A stretch of 64,000 nt of DNA. It comes from Epsilonproteobacteria bacterium UBA4036 (lineage in GTDB: Bacteria; Campylobacterota; Campylobacteria; Campylobacterales; Arcobacteraceae). The stretch is from the NCBI GenBank assembly GCA_002382325.1, contig DGAG01000007.1, positions 372,001-436,000 on the forward strand, read 5' to 3'. Of the stretch, positions 34,610-43,557 are shown in pieces. The notes under the pieces were generated by a model. It had not been told where the DNA came from. It worked only from the letters and a program-made list of their open reading frames with translations, and searched no databases. Position 1 is the stretch's first letter. Every line of letters starts with the position of its first letter. Made by a program: the position numbers and the translations under genes.

Positions 34610-36448
34610 TTAAGAAAGCTCTTCTAATTTCTTCTCAAACTCGGCATTTAAAGCATCCAATTGTGTTTGCTTTGGCACGAGTGCTTCATATTTTTCTTCA
34701 ATTTGTTTTTCATATTTAGCCACATTCTTTGAAACTTCAGTAATGGCATGATTATCCCCTTTTGAAGTTAATCGTGTGAGTTCATTTTGTGTTTCATCTA
34801 AAAGTGCTTCAAGTTTAAGTATCTCTTCTTCACAAGCTTGTATCTCTTTTTTCAAAGGAGCAGTTGCTTTACTTTTTTCAGACACAACGGCAGCTCGAAG
34901 TTTTTTGATCTCTTTTTTATTGATTTTTGGTTTGTCTTTCGGTTTTTTCTGCTCCATCGAGTCATCTTCATCCCAACCAATTTTTTCTAAAAATTCATCA
35001 TAAGTACCGTTAAAATAATCTGCACCATCATTGGTAAATACAATCAGTCTGTCACACACTGCTCGAAGCAAATCTTCACTGTGCGTTACAATAATACAAG
35101 AACCTTCAAATGCTTTTATCGCATTAGTTAACGCTTCGATTGAATCCATATCTAAGTGGTTTGTAGGCTCATCTAGGAAAAGCAAATTCACATCTTTGGC
35201 AATAATTTTTCCTAACATAACCCGACTTTTTTCACCCCCAGAAAGCAATGAAATCTTCTTTTTTGCATTGTCTCCTGAAAACATCATTAAACCAGCAATT
35301 CCACGAATCGTTGATTCAGGCAATTTTACATTGGTTGAATGAATTTCATCCATTACGGTATTGTTTAAATTTAAGTGCGAAATATTGGTTTGTCCAAAGT
35401 GTCCAAACACAGTACTGCTGTGAAAATCAACGGTTCCTGTTAGTGGTTTAAGTTCTCCTGCAATCACATTTAAAAGTGTTGATTTCCCTTTACCATTTTT
35501 CCCGATAATTCCAATCGTTTCACCTTTGTTAAGTGCAAACGTAATGTCTTTAAATAAAATAGTATCTGCACTGTATCCAAAGCTGACATCTTTAACTTCA
35601 ACTAAAAACTTCGCTGCTGTCTCTTTATAGTTAAAGTCAAATTTTAAATTGGCATCGTATTGTAAGTCATCCATAACATCCATTTTTTCTAGGATTTTTA
35701 CTTTTGATTGAGCCAAAGTTGCCGTAGCTGCTCGAGCTTTATTTTTAGCAATAAACTCTTCAAGCTCTTTAATCTTTTTCTCTTGAGCTATTTTTTGTTT
35801 CTCATAGTGTTCTTCATTATTGGCTAAAAGTTCATAAAACTTTTGTGTTCCACCTTGTACCATAAATGCACTTTTTCGTATAATCCCCATGGTATGAGTA
35901 CACACACTGTCCATAAAATCTCTGTCGTGTGTTATGAGTATTACTTCACCTTCAAATGATTTTAAAAAGGCTTTTAACCATCGTATTGACAAAATATCCA
36001 AGTAGTTTGTAGGCTCATCGAGTAACAACATATTGGGTTCTGTTAAAAGAAGTTTTGCCAAATTAATTCGTATTTGGTAGCCTCCAGAAAATTCTTTAGG
36101 TGCTTTTTCTAAGTCTTCTTGAGTAAATCCAAGACCAAATAAAATCTTTTCTGCTTTATAAATATTGTATTTATCTTCTTCACTTAAAGCCAAAGCGGTC
36201 TCTTCTAAGAGCGTTTTTTCAGTAAAGTCAAAATATTGCTTTAATGCACCAATTTTATAGTTTTTAGGAATAGCGATTTCACCACTTTCGGGTTGTTCTT
36301 CTCCTAAAATCAACTTAAACAGTGTTGATTTTCCACTTCCATTTCGACCCACAAGCCCTACTTTATTTCCAGCGTTTAAACGTAAGTCTAATCCACTATA
36401 AAGCTCATTGGTTGGATAACTTTTTGATATGTTTACTAGTTCTATCAT
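34610..36448 (-). CDS. ABC-F ATPase (ribosome-associated type)
   Basis: 612 aa with two ABC domains and no membrane part. Domain 1: VGRNGSGKST, FSGGYQIRINLAKLLLTEPN, LLLDEPTNYLD. Domain 2: GKNGKGKSTLL, LSGGEKSRVMLG, LFLDEPTNHLD. The linker (about residues 200-270) and the coiled-coil C-terminal arm (from about residue 530) are typical. Such proteins act on ribosomes in translation control or antibiotic protection; the Uup/EttA/YheS subgroup cannot be fixed by eye. Confidence 0.9.
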   Translation of the reverse strand: MIELVNISKSYPTNELYSGLDLRLNAGNKVGLVGRNGSGKSTLFKLILGEEQPESGEIAIPKNYKIGALKQYFDFTEKTLLEETALALSEEDKYNIYKAEKILFGLGFTQEDLEKAPKEFSGGYQIRINLAKLLLTEPNMLLLDEPTNYLDILSIRWLKAFLKSFEGEVILITHDRDFMDSVCTHTMGIIRKSAFMVQGGTQKFYELLANNEEHYEKQKIAQEKKIKELEEFIAKNKARAATATLAQSKVKILEKMDVMDDLQYDANLKFDFNYKETAAKFLVEVKDVSFGYSADTILFKDITFALNKGETIGIIGKNGKGKSTLLNVIAGELKPLTGTVDFHSSTVFGHFGQTNISHLNLNNTVMDEIHSTNVKLPESTIRGIAGLMMFSGDNAKKKISLLSGGEKSRVMLGKIIAKDVNLLFLDEPTNHLDMDSIEALTNAIKAFEGSCIIVTHSEDLLRAVCDRLIVFTNDGADYFNGTYDEFLEKIGWDEDDSMEQKKPKDKPKINKKEIKKLRAAVVSEKSKATAPLKKEIQACEEEILKLEALLDETQNELTRLTSKGDNHAITEVSKNVAKYEKQIEEKYEALVPKQTQLDALNAEFEKKLEELS

Positions 36449-36481
36449 AATTCTCTTTTTTGATTAAAATTCTGTTTTCAT

Positions 36482-36513
36482 AAAAAAAGGCAAGAAGAAA
36501 CCCTCTTGCCTTT
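36482..36513 (-). terminator. Terminator after dapD
   Basis: AAAGGCAAGA / TCTTGCCTTT hairpin with a long T-run on the - strand side, 23 bases after the dapD stop. Confidence 0.9.
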
Positions 36514-36535
36514 CAACGTGTAGAGTTCGTTACAA

Positions 36536-37726
36536 TTAGTGTAAATCTTCGTTAAGTTTAACTTCTCTTGTACTTCTCATCGCAATAGTTTGACCTGTTG
36601 ATGAGTTAACTCTAAAGTGTACTCCATTAACTCCAATAAAATCACTTCCTTTCATTGTAGTTGAAATCTCTTTATCAGGGTTAATCTCTTTTAATTGTGC
36701 TACCGCTTTTTCAGATAACGCAATTTTTGTTCCGGGTAAAATCGTCACACCTGCGTCTAAAATACACCCATCACCAATAGCTGTACCTGTACAAGAGTTT
36801 GCACCAAGAAGTGTATTTTTTCCAATAGATACTGGCACTCCGTCTGTTCCAGAAAGTACTCCAAGAATTGAAGCTCCTCCACCAACGTCTGATCCAGCTC
36901 CTACAACAGCACTTGAAGAAATTCTTCCTTCAACCATAACCACACCTTCAGTTCCTGCATTGAAGTTAACATATGCAGCACCTGGCATAACTGTTGTTCC
37001 AGCTGCTAATTGTGCTCCAAATCGTACTTTTGAAGTTTCTAGAATTCGTGTGTTATCAGCAGGAATTACATGAGATAAAAATCTTGGGAATTTATCTACC
37101 ATGATAATTTCTGGATATTTGTTGGCTAATTTTAATGCAATTTCATTTTCTCTTAACCAGTCCAGTTCGATTGGAGTAGAACCTGTTGTCCAAGCGCAGT
37201 TGTGTAATTTACCAAATGCTCCGTTTAAGTTAAGACTTCTTAATTTTGCTTTTCCTGTTGAAAGTGCATACAGTTTTAAATATACCCCTTCTGTTGTTAA
37301 AGGTGCAGCATCTTCAAAAATAAATACTACTTTAAAATCATCTGCTGTTAAACCTGATTCTAAAGGCAATGAAGCCAATTGAGAAACCACTTGTACGTTT
37401 TTGTGTTCATTCCCTTTTGCTTCTGGAATATAAGGTCTAAAAGACTCAACGCACGCCGTTAAAAACGTATCACTTATACTACAAACCAATTCAGAACCTG
37501 TTGTATCTACATTTTCACCTGCTTGTTTTAATGCATCTAAAAAAATTGCTGCACTGCCATAATTTTCTTCCCAATTTATTACAGGAAAAGTTGCTTGAAG
37601 GATTTTATCTTTATTAATTTGCCCTCTGTCAACTCTAGCAATTCCAAATCCGATTGGATTTCTATACCAACTTTGAGCTTGTATTTCTTCAACTTTTGCT
37701 TTGAATTCTTCTTTAGTAAATATCAT
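36536..37726 (-). CDS. dapD: Tetrahydrodipicolinate N-succinyltransferase
   Basis: Succinylates tetrahydrodipicolinate in lysine and meso-diaminopimelate synthesis. The 396-aa product is the longer epsilonproteobacterial type: an N-terminal domain of about 200 residues then a left-handed beta-helix of hexapeptide repeats (VMPGAAYVNFNAGTEGVVMV, SSAVVGAGSDVGGGASI, NTLLGANSCTGTAIGDG). AAGGAAG precedes the ATG. A single gene with its own terminator. Confidence 0.93.
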   Translation of the reverse strand: MIFTKEEFKAKVEEIQAQSWYRNPIGFGIARVDRGQINKDKILQATFPVINWEENYGSAAIFLDALKQAGENVDTTGSELVCSISDTFLTACVESFRPYIPEAKGNEHKNVQVVSQLASLPLESGLTADDFKVVFIFEDAAPLTTEGVYLKLYALSTGKAKLRSLNLNGAFGKLHNCAWTTGSTPIELDWLRENEIALKLANKYPEIIMVDKFPRFLSHVIPADNTRILETSKVRFGAQLAAGTTVMPGAAYVNFNAGTEGVVMVEGRISSSAVVGAGSDVGGGASILGVLSGTDGVPVSIGKNTLLGANSCTGTAIGDGCILDAGVTILPGTKIALSEKAVAQLKEINPDKEISTTMKGSDFIGVNGVHFRVNSSTGQTIAMRSTREVKLNEDLH

Positions 37727-37916
37727 AACCTTCCTTTAAAATTTTGCGAATTTTACCCAAAAAAGCATTAAGAGGATATAAGGATAAAAAGAATTTTTAA
37801 AATTTCAAATTGGTTTTATGTTTATTCTTTCAAGCAAGAATATTTTGAACAAGGTAAGTTAAAATTCAACCGATGTGATGTACTTTGTAATTTTAAAGTT
37901 TTGAAATCAGAAGAAA

Positions 37917-37939
37917 TTGTGATACAATTTGTCATACAA
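37917..37939 (+). promoter_or_regulatory. Two TTGTnATACAA repeats before the RHH/PIN pair
   Basis: TTGTGATACAA (37917-37927) and TTGTCATACAA (37929-37939) are direct repeats one base apart, a 12-bp period close to one helical turn, and each is also near-palindromic. Ribbon-helix-helix antitoxins bind such sites, so this is probably the autoregulatory operator. The rest of 37727-37955 shows nothing else. Confidence 0.55.
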
Positions 37940-37955
37940 AAGTAAAGGAGTTTTT

Positions 37956-38213
37956 ATGGTATCTGTACGATTAGATGAACATATAGAAAATCAACTCACT
38001 TTTTTAGCACAACAAAAACATATTCCAAAAAGTAAAGTTATAAAAGATGCTTTAGTTTACTATTTTGATATGCTAAAAAACGACCAAAATCAAAAAAGTG
38101 CCTATGAACTTGGGAGTGAATTTTTTGGAAAATACTCAAGTGGAAGAGATGATTTATCAACCACTTATAAACAAAAAATAAAAGATAAAATAAATGCTAA
38201 AAACCATCATTGA
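37956..38213 (+). CDS. Ribbon-helix-helix antitoxin
   Basis: 85 aa from ATG 37956, right after AAAGGAG; the longer frame from 37929 has no site. MVSVRLDEHIENQLTFLAQ is a typical RHH beta-strand and helix, followed by KSKVIKDALVYYF. The C-terminal 30 residues should wrap the toxin. It overlaps the PIN gene by 20 bases. Confidence 0.88.
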   Translation: MVSVRLDEHIENQLTFLAQQKHIPKSKVIKDALVYYFDMLKNDQNQKSAYELGSEFFGKYSSGRDDLSTTYKQKIKDKINAKNHH

Positions 38214-38604
38214 TAGTGGTCCATTGATTGCACTTTTTGATAGAAGCGATAAATATCATAAAATCGTTTTAGATTTTATCAAATCCTATCAAGGTAAACT
38301 CATCACTTCTTGGGCTGTAATAACTGAAGTTTCTCATATGCTTGATTTTAATCTTCAAGTTCAAATTGATTTTCTAAAATGGTGTGAAATGGGTGGAATT
38401 GAAGTGTATCCTATTTCACAAGATGAAATTTCAAATATCCGAGTTATGATGGAAAAGTACAGTAATATTCCTATGGATTTAGCCGATGCAACTTTAATGT
38501 ATATTGCCAATAAAGAGAATATTAAAAATATCGTTAGTATTGACAGTGATTTCGATATTTACAGAACATTAAAGAAACAAAGTTTAAATAATCTTTTGAA
38601 ATAG
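38194..38604 (+). CDS. PIN-domain toxin (VapC-like)
   Basis: 136 aa. Acidic PIN residues are visible: IIDSGPLIALFD (Asp7), TEVSHM (Glu), MDLADATLMYIA (Asp) and SIDSDFDIY (Asp). PIN toxins cleave tRNA or rRNA. Starting inside the antitoxin gene, it is its cognate partner. All four acidic positions look intact. Confidence 0.87.
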   Translation: MLKTIIDSGPLIALFDRSDKYHKIVLDFIKSYQGKLITSWAVITEVSHMLDFNLQVQIDFLKWCEMGGIEVYPISQDEISNIRVMMEKYSNIPMDLADATLMYIANKENIKNIVSIDSDFDIYRTLKKQSLNNLLK

Positions 38605-38694
38605 CTAAAATAGGATTTTAAAAGTCATCCTCAAATTTAAAAAGTGAAAATTTAACCTTTCGTAATAATAATGTAGTTTAAAATTGTTATAAAA

Positions 38695-40545
38695 TTATTT
38701 TATAGTATCCATATCAATAGTAACCATAGGGGAATGAATACTGTGTAAGACTTGTATAAGTTCTTTGATATTGTTTGAGCGAAGCAGTATTTCATAGCGG
38801 TATTTGTTGGCAATTTTAAACACCCCACTCTCTCCAAAACCTACCAACTCAATTTTTTTAATATCTTTTAAAATTTTGACATATTTATTCATCTCTTCTT
38901 GGGCTTTTAGTCCATTGGTATGGGCAAAAACCAGCTTTGCCATTTTATAAAAAGGGGGATACAACTCTTGCCTAAATTCCAACTCATCGTTTAAAAAGGC
39001 TTCATAATCACTGTGCACCAAATAGTGTTCAAAAAACTCTTTGTTTTTGGTTTGTACGACGACCTCTCCATACCCTTTTCGTCCACTTCGTCCTGCAATT
39101 TGTATCAAAAGAGACAACGCTTTTTCACGTGATTTATACGAATTCATATTTAAAACAGAATCAATCCCCAAAACCACTGCTAGAGTTACATTGTGGTAGT
39201 CATGCCCTTTTGAAAGCATTTGAGTTCCTACTAAGATATCAATCTTTTCGTTGTTAAAATCGTTTAACACAGCTTTGAGTTTGGTATTGGTTGTAATCGA
39301 ATCTCGATCAAAGCGAACAATATTTTTAGAAGGAAATAAAGAAATCAACTCCTCTTCTACTTGTGCTGTTCCGATTCTTAAGTTTTGAATAATACCCGTT
39401 TTGCAACTGGGACACACCTGTGGAATTTGTTGGGCATACCCACAATAGTGGCACTTCAATGCCAAAGTGTTTTTGTGTAAACTCATAGAAACTGAACAAT
39501 AAGGACACTCCACACTTTTACCGCAACTTGAACAAACCTGATACTTAAAATTGGCTCGTGTGGGTAAAAAAATTATGACTTGTTTGTTTTCGTCCAAAGT
39601 TTTTTGGATTTTATTTTTAATATCCACACTCAGTGCCGTTTGATTTTCAAAAAAAGTAATGCTCTTTGAAGTGGGGAAAAAACTTTTACTGAGTCTAAAG
39701 TATGGGATTTTGTGAAAAGAGGAGATTGATGGTGTCGCACTTCCAAGGATGAGTTGAAGATTGTGTTGTTTTGCGATATAAATCGATAAGTCTTTGACAT
39801 TGAGTCGTGGCTTTTGGTCGGATTTATACGAATCATCATGCTCTTCATCGACGATAATCAGCCCTAAATTTCTAAAAGGCAAAAACAACGCTGACCTTGC
39901 TCCTGCTATGAGCTGAATTGTTCCACGTAAAAGCCCTTCAATAATCTCTTGCTTTTTCTTTTTCGTAATTTTAGAGTGCCAAATGGCAATGCTTTTTCCA
40001 AATACTTTTTCCAAACGTTTTTGCATTTGAGGTGTTAAAGAGATTTCAGGCATCAGTAAAATGGCTTGTTTGTTTTGATTGAGATGTTCTTCAATGGTTT
40101 TAATGTATATTTCGGTTTTTCCACTGCCTGTATTGGCAAACAGCAAGGCTTGTTGATGTGCTTTTAAAAACGCATACGCTTCTTCTTGTTCTTTAGATAA
40201 CTCAATATTACTTTGAAAAGCAGAAGTTTCTAAAACTATTTTCTCTTCAAAAGGGGTATATAAACTCAACGCCTCACCCAAAGAACAGACATAATACGAA
40301 GCGATAAATTTTGCAATGCTTAACATTTTTGCATCATAATAGTACGAAGTGACTTCTTGAATATCCAAACACTTAAAAGAGGGTTCATCCACTTTTTTAA
40401 TTATCACAGCGGGGTTAAGATTTTTGCGATTGCCCAAAGAGACGTTGACCAATGCACCGATGTTTAACAACTGCTGACTTTTATAGGTTAAAGGTTCCAG
40501 TGGCGATTTTAAAAGGGCTACTTCATAAAAATATTCTTGGCTCAA
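38695..40545 (-). CDS. priA: Primosomal replication-restart helicase PriA
   Basis: 616 aa. Superfamily-2 helicase: Walker A NTGSGKTEIY, DEEHD, SATPSI, and the zinc module CSSCGKSVECPYC then CHYCGY and CPSCKTG (eight Cys). AGRSGRKGYGEV is motif VI. Somewhat shorter than E. coli PriA in the N-terminal DNA-binding part, as in relatives. It overlaps the pseudopilin gene by four bases in one operon. Confidence 0.96.
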   Translation of the reverse strand: MSQEYFYEVALLKSPLEPLTYKSQQLLNIGALVNVSLGNRKNLNPAVIIKKVDEPSFKCLDIQEVTSYYYDAKMLSIAKFIASYYVCSLGEALSLYTPFEEKIVLETSAFQSNIELSKEQEEAYAFLKAHQQALLFANTGSGKTEIYIKTIEEHLNQNKQAILLMPEISLTPQMQKRLEKVFGKSIAIWHSKITKKKKQEIIEGLLRGTIQLIAGARSALFLPFRNLGLIIVDEEHDDSYKSDQKPRLNVKDLSIYIAKQHNLQLILGSATPSISSFHKIPYFRLSKSFFPTSKSITFFENQTALSVDIKNKIQKTLDENKQVIIFLPTRANFKYQVCSSCGKSVECPYCSVSMSLHKNTLALKCHYCGYAQQIPQVCPSCKTGIIQNLRIGTAQVEEELISLFPSKNIVRFDRDSITTNTKLKAVLNDFNNEKIDILVGTQMLSKGHDYHNVTLAVVLGIDSVLNMNSYKSREKALSLLIQIAGRSGRKGYGEVVVQTKNKEFFEHYLVHSDYEAFLNDELEFRQELYPPFYKMAKLVFAHTNGLKAQEEMNKYVKILKDIKKIELVGFGESGVFKIANKYRYEILLRSNNIKELIQVLHSIHSPMVTIDMDTIK

Positions 40546-40997
40546 TTAAGTTCCTTGCATAAGTCTTGATCATACGAACAACTAAAGGTGCCTGAACTGT
40601 TATTGTAAATAAACTCAATAAAATCTTCTTTAGTGATATAAGCATAATACGAAAAAGGCGATACTTTGACAAATTTGCCCAACTCTTTTTCTGCCAGTGT
40701 TGTTGATAAGATGGGATACTCTACAAGTTTTTCGTCTGGTGTTCCTATAAATAATTGTTCATTGACACTGTTAGGTTGAGCCTTATCTAAAACCATAGGG
40801 TATGGGCTTAACCCTTTACGAATACGTTCATTTTTCTTAAGGCTTAAGGCATTACGGATTAAAGCGATGTGCGTTTTAAGTGTTGTTATGTGTGCTTTTT
40901 CTAAAAAACCAAAACTGTTTTTAAGCATAAAAGAACCCAACAATGCAATGATACTCAGTACAAAAATAATTTCAAGAAGAGAAAATGCTTTTTTCAT
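40542..40997 (-). CDS. Type II/IV pseudopilin-like protein
   Basis: 151 aa. The prepilin motif KKAFSLLEIIFVLSIIALLG is at the N-terminus, with peptidase cleavage expected before Phe5 (the usual -1 Gly is Ala here). The globular part holds CSYDQDLC, a likely disulfide. Minor pilin or secretion pseudopilin in the envelope; no other pilus gene is near. It lies in a four-gene operon ending in priA. Confidence 0.85.
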   Translation of the reverse strand: MKKAFSLLEIIFVLSIIALLGSFMLKNSFGFLEKAHITTLKTHIALIRNALSLKKNERIRKGLSPYPMVLDKAQPNSVNEQLFIGTPDEKLVEYPILSTTLAEKELGKFVKVSPFSYYAYITKEDFIEFIYNNSSGTFSCSYDQDLCKELN

Positions 40998-41206
40998 TAA
41001 AGATTGGGCAGTTTGTTGGAAATTTCTTCAATTTCTTTTTTAAAGTTATGAAACTCTTGCGTTCGTCTTATGTATGCCAACAAAAGTTCTTGTGTATTGA
41101 TGTGCTTTTCAAGCGATAAAAATTTGATAATATCTGGCTCTAACTCTTCATCGACGTTAATAGTATATGCCATGTTATTAATATAAAAAGTCATCTTCTT
41201 TTTCAA
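40997..41206 (-). CDS. Small hypothetical protein
   Basis: 69 aa, not recognised. MKKKMTFYINNMAYTINVDE then an acidic/helical tail with LLLAYIRRTQEFHNFKKE. It overlaps the coiled-coil gene by four bases and the pseudopilin by one, so it is a real member of the priA operon. Confidence 0.7.
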   Translation of the reverse strand: MKKKMTFYINNMAYTINVDEELEPDIIKFLSLEKHINTQELLLAYIRRTQEFHNFKKEIEEISNKLPNL

Positions 41207-41400
41207 TTCCTACCCTTACTTTTAAGTGCAAGTGTGCTGTCTATTTTTAAAAGCAAATCTTGACTGTTTCGTAATAATTTATCGTTTTGTGTGGTCAATT
41301 CTTCAATTTTTAATTTCAAAGAATCGTTTTCAAATTTTAATAATTCGTATTGCTTATTCGCTTTTTCGACTTGAGCGTTTAATTTTTGTATTAAATCCAT
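41203..41400 (-). CDS. Short coiled-coil protein
   Basis: 65 aa, almost wholly heptad-like (VEKANKQYELLKFENDSLKL, KIEELTTQNDKLLR). It resembles ZapB or TolA-type small coiled-coil division proteins in size and pattern, but that is a guess. It opens the four-gene operon ending in priA. Confidence 0.65.
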   Translation of the reverse strand: MDLIQKLNAQVEKANKQYELLKFENDSLKLKIEELTTQNDKLLRNSQDLLLKIDSTLALKSKGRN

Positions 41401-41453
41401 TAGATATTTTATCCAAATTAGTATAAATCAATACATAATTGTTTAATTTTTTT

Positions 41454-41459
41454 TATAAT
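41454..41459 (+). promoter_or_regulatory. -10 box for hypX
   Basis: TATAAT in an AT-rich context (TTTTTTTATAATAGC), 61 bases before the hypX start. No clear -35. Confidence 0.5.
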
Positions 41460-41519
41460 AGCACCTAATTATGATTAAAGATTTTTTAGATAAAATCAAA
41501 AAAATATAAAGAGGTTTTT

Positions 41520-43229
41520 TTGAAAATACTGCTCATTTGTACCACATTTAACTCCCTATCACAAAAATTTTATGAAACATTGCGCGATAAAAATCATGAA
41601 ATCAGCGTTGAGTTTTCTTTAAATCCTGAACTGATGATTGAAGCAGTCAATTTATTTAAACCTGAGCTGATTTTATCTCCATTTTTAAAACAAAAAATTC
41701 CCGAAGAAATTTGGCAACACAACACCTGCATTGTCATACATCCTGGAATTGTAGGTGACAGGGGGGCATACTCTTTGGACTGGGCTATTTACAATGAAGA
41801 AAAAATATGGGGTGTGACGGCACTTCAAGCCATTGAAGAGATGGATGCAGGAGATATTTGGGCAACAATAGAGTTTCCCATGAGAACCGCCTCTAAAGCT
41901 TCTTTGTACAAAGAAGAGGTCAGTTTGTGTGCCTTAAAACTGCTTGATGAAGTTTTAAATAACTATTGTGATGCCTCATTTAAACCTACTCCTTTGGATT
42001 ATAACAATCCTTTAGTCAAAGGCAAACTTCACCATCCTTTAACTCAAAGTTCAAGAAAAATCAATTGGCAAGAAGATAACACGCAAACCATCATCAAAAA
42101 AATCAATTCAGCCGATTCGTATCCCGGTGTTTTAGAAACTCTGTTTGATGAAGAGTATTATTTATTTGGCGCACATAAAGAAAGTACATTAAGAGGGGAA
42201 AAAATCGGTGAAGTATTTGCCCGACGACACGGTGCAATTTGTATAACTACACTTGATGGTGCGGTATGGATAAGTCATTTAAAACCTCATTTGCCTAACA
42301 GTTATAAACTGCCTTGTACAGTGGTGTTAAAAGAAAAACTCAAAGGTATTTATGAAAGCAGAATTGCTTTACTGTTAGAAGAAAACCTTGAAACCTTTAA
42401 AGAGATTTTTTATGAAGAGAAAAATGAAGTGGGGTATTTATATTTTGATTTTCACAATGGTGCTATGAGCATCGAACAATGCGTGAGACTAAAATATGCG
42501 TATGAATTGGCGTGTCAAAAAGATATCAAAGTTCTTGTGCTTATGGGAGGGGAAAATTTCTTTTCCAATGGAATCCATTTGAACATTATGGAAGATTCAA
42601 AAAAACAAGCCGAAGATGGTTGGTCTAATATCCATGCGATGAATGACATCGTACGAGATGTTATTTTAACCTCACATCTCATTACCGTTGCAAGTCTTGG
42701 TGCCAATGCCGGTGCGGGTGGAGCTATTTTACCTTTGGCGTGTGATTATGTTGTTGCACGAGAAGGAATTATTTTAAATCCGCACTACAAAACTTTAGGA
42801 CTTCATGGAAGTGAATATTGGACCTATTTATTGCCCAAACGTGTAGGAGAAGAAAAAGCAATAGAGTTGACACAATCGTGTTTGCCATTGGGAGTCAAAC
42901 GAGCTAAAAAAATGGGATATATCGATGAAATATTCTCATATGATAAACCAACCTACCAACAAGAGCTTGAAGCGTTTTGTGAAAACTTAGCACAATCGGA
43001 TGACTACTATGATATTTTAGATGAAAAAGAAGCACAACGAGCCAAAGATGAAGCCAATAAACCTCTACAAAACTATCGTGATGAAGAGTTGGCTTTTATG
43101 TATGAATCCTTTTACAATGAACAATCACCCTTTAATCGTTTAAGAAAAGAGTTTGTCTACAAACGATGTCCAAGCCAAACACCAGAGTATCTGGCGCACC
43201 ACAGAAAAGAAAGATTATTCCATTTCTAA
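41520..43229 (+). CDS. hypX: Hydrogenase maturation factor HypX (HoxX)
   Basis: 569 aa. Residues about 1-270 form a formyltransferase-like module (VIHPGIVGDRGAYSLDWAI, QAIEEMDAGDIW); about 290-560 form an enoyl-CoA hydratase/crotonase-like module (SLGANAGAGGAILPLACDYV). HypX makes the CO ligand of NiFe hydrogenases from formyl-tetrahydrofolate under aerobic growth. It starts with TTG 41520 after AAAGAGG. It is the convergent neighbour of hypA, overlapping it by 15 bases. Its presence points to hydrogenase assembly with oxygen present (inference). Confidence 0.92.
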   Translation: MKILLICTTFNSLSQKFYETLRDKNHEISVEFSLNPELMIEAVNLFKPELILSPFLKQKIPEEIWQHNTCIVIHPGIVGDRGAYSLDWAIYNEEKIWGVTALQAIEEMDAGDIWATIEFPMRTASKASLYKEEVSLCALKLLDEVLNNYCDASFKPTPLDYNNPLVKGKLHHPLTQSSRKINWQEDNTQTIIKKINSADSYPGVLETLFDEEYYLFGAHKESTLRGEKIGEVFARRHGAICITTLDGAVWISHLKPHLPNSYKLPCTVVLKEKLKGIYESRIALLLEENLETFKEIFYEEKNEVGYLYFDFHNGAMSIEQCVRLKYAYELACQKDIKVLVLMGGENFFSNGIHLNIMEDSKKQAEDGWSNIHAMNDIVRDVILTSHLITVASLGANAGAGGAILPLACDYVVAREGIILNPHYKTLGLHGSEYWTYLLPKRVGEEKAIELTQSCLPLGVKRAKKMGYIDEIFSYDKPTYQQELEAFCENLAQSDDYYDILDEKEAQRAKDEANKPLQNYRDEELAFMYESFYNEQSPFNRLRKEFVYKRCPSQTPEYLAHHRKERLFHF

Positions 43230-43556
43230 TGACATTAGATACATCTCTTCACCCTCTTTAACATCAATATTAATGCTTTGACATTTAGGGCAAGTAAACT
43301 CTTTTTTTTGTAATGTCGATGTGGTTTGACAATCCAAACACTCTATAACGATATCTTGAACATTCATTACAAACAAAGCATTGTGGCAAATGGTTTTTTC
43401 TTTAAACGTATTAAAAGCTGTTTCAAGCAGTTCAGGCTCTACTCCACTTAATACTCCGATTTTTACCACTACTTTAGTCACTTCTTTAGCTTCATTTTGT
43501 TTGGCGTGTTCTTCACAACTTTCCAATAATGATTGAACGATACTGTATTCATGCAT
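43215..43556 (-). CDS. hypA: Hydrogenase nickel-insertion protein HypA
   Basis: 113 aa from ATG 43556, giving the diagnostic MHEYSIVQSLLESC, in which His2 binds nickel. Zinc Cys pairs CLDC and CPKC are present. The longer frame to 43583 would run into hypE. It is last of the hyp genes on this strand and convergent with hypX, overlapping its 3' end. Confidence 0.95.
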   Translation of the reverse strand: MHEYSIVQSLLESCEEHAKQNEAKEVTKVVVKIGVLSGVEPELLETAFNTFKEKTICHNALFVMNVQDIVIECLDCQTTSTLQKKEFTCPKCQSINIDVKEGEEMYLMSLEME

Positions 43557-43557
43557 C

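Noticed and set aside
41471..41509. 12-codon leader peptide (MIKDFLDKIKKI) before hypX
   Set aside because: No clear ribosome site, no regulatory hairpin after it, and such short frames are common in AT-rich DNA.
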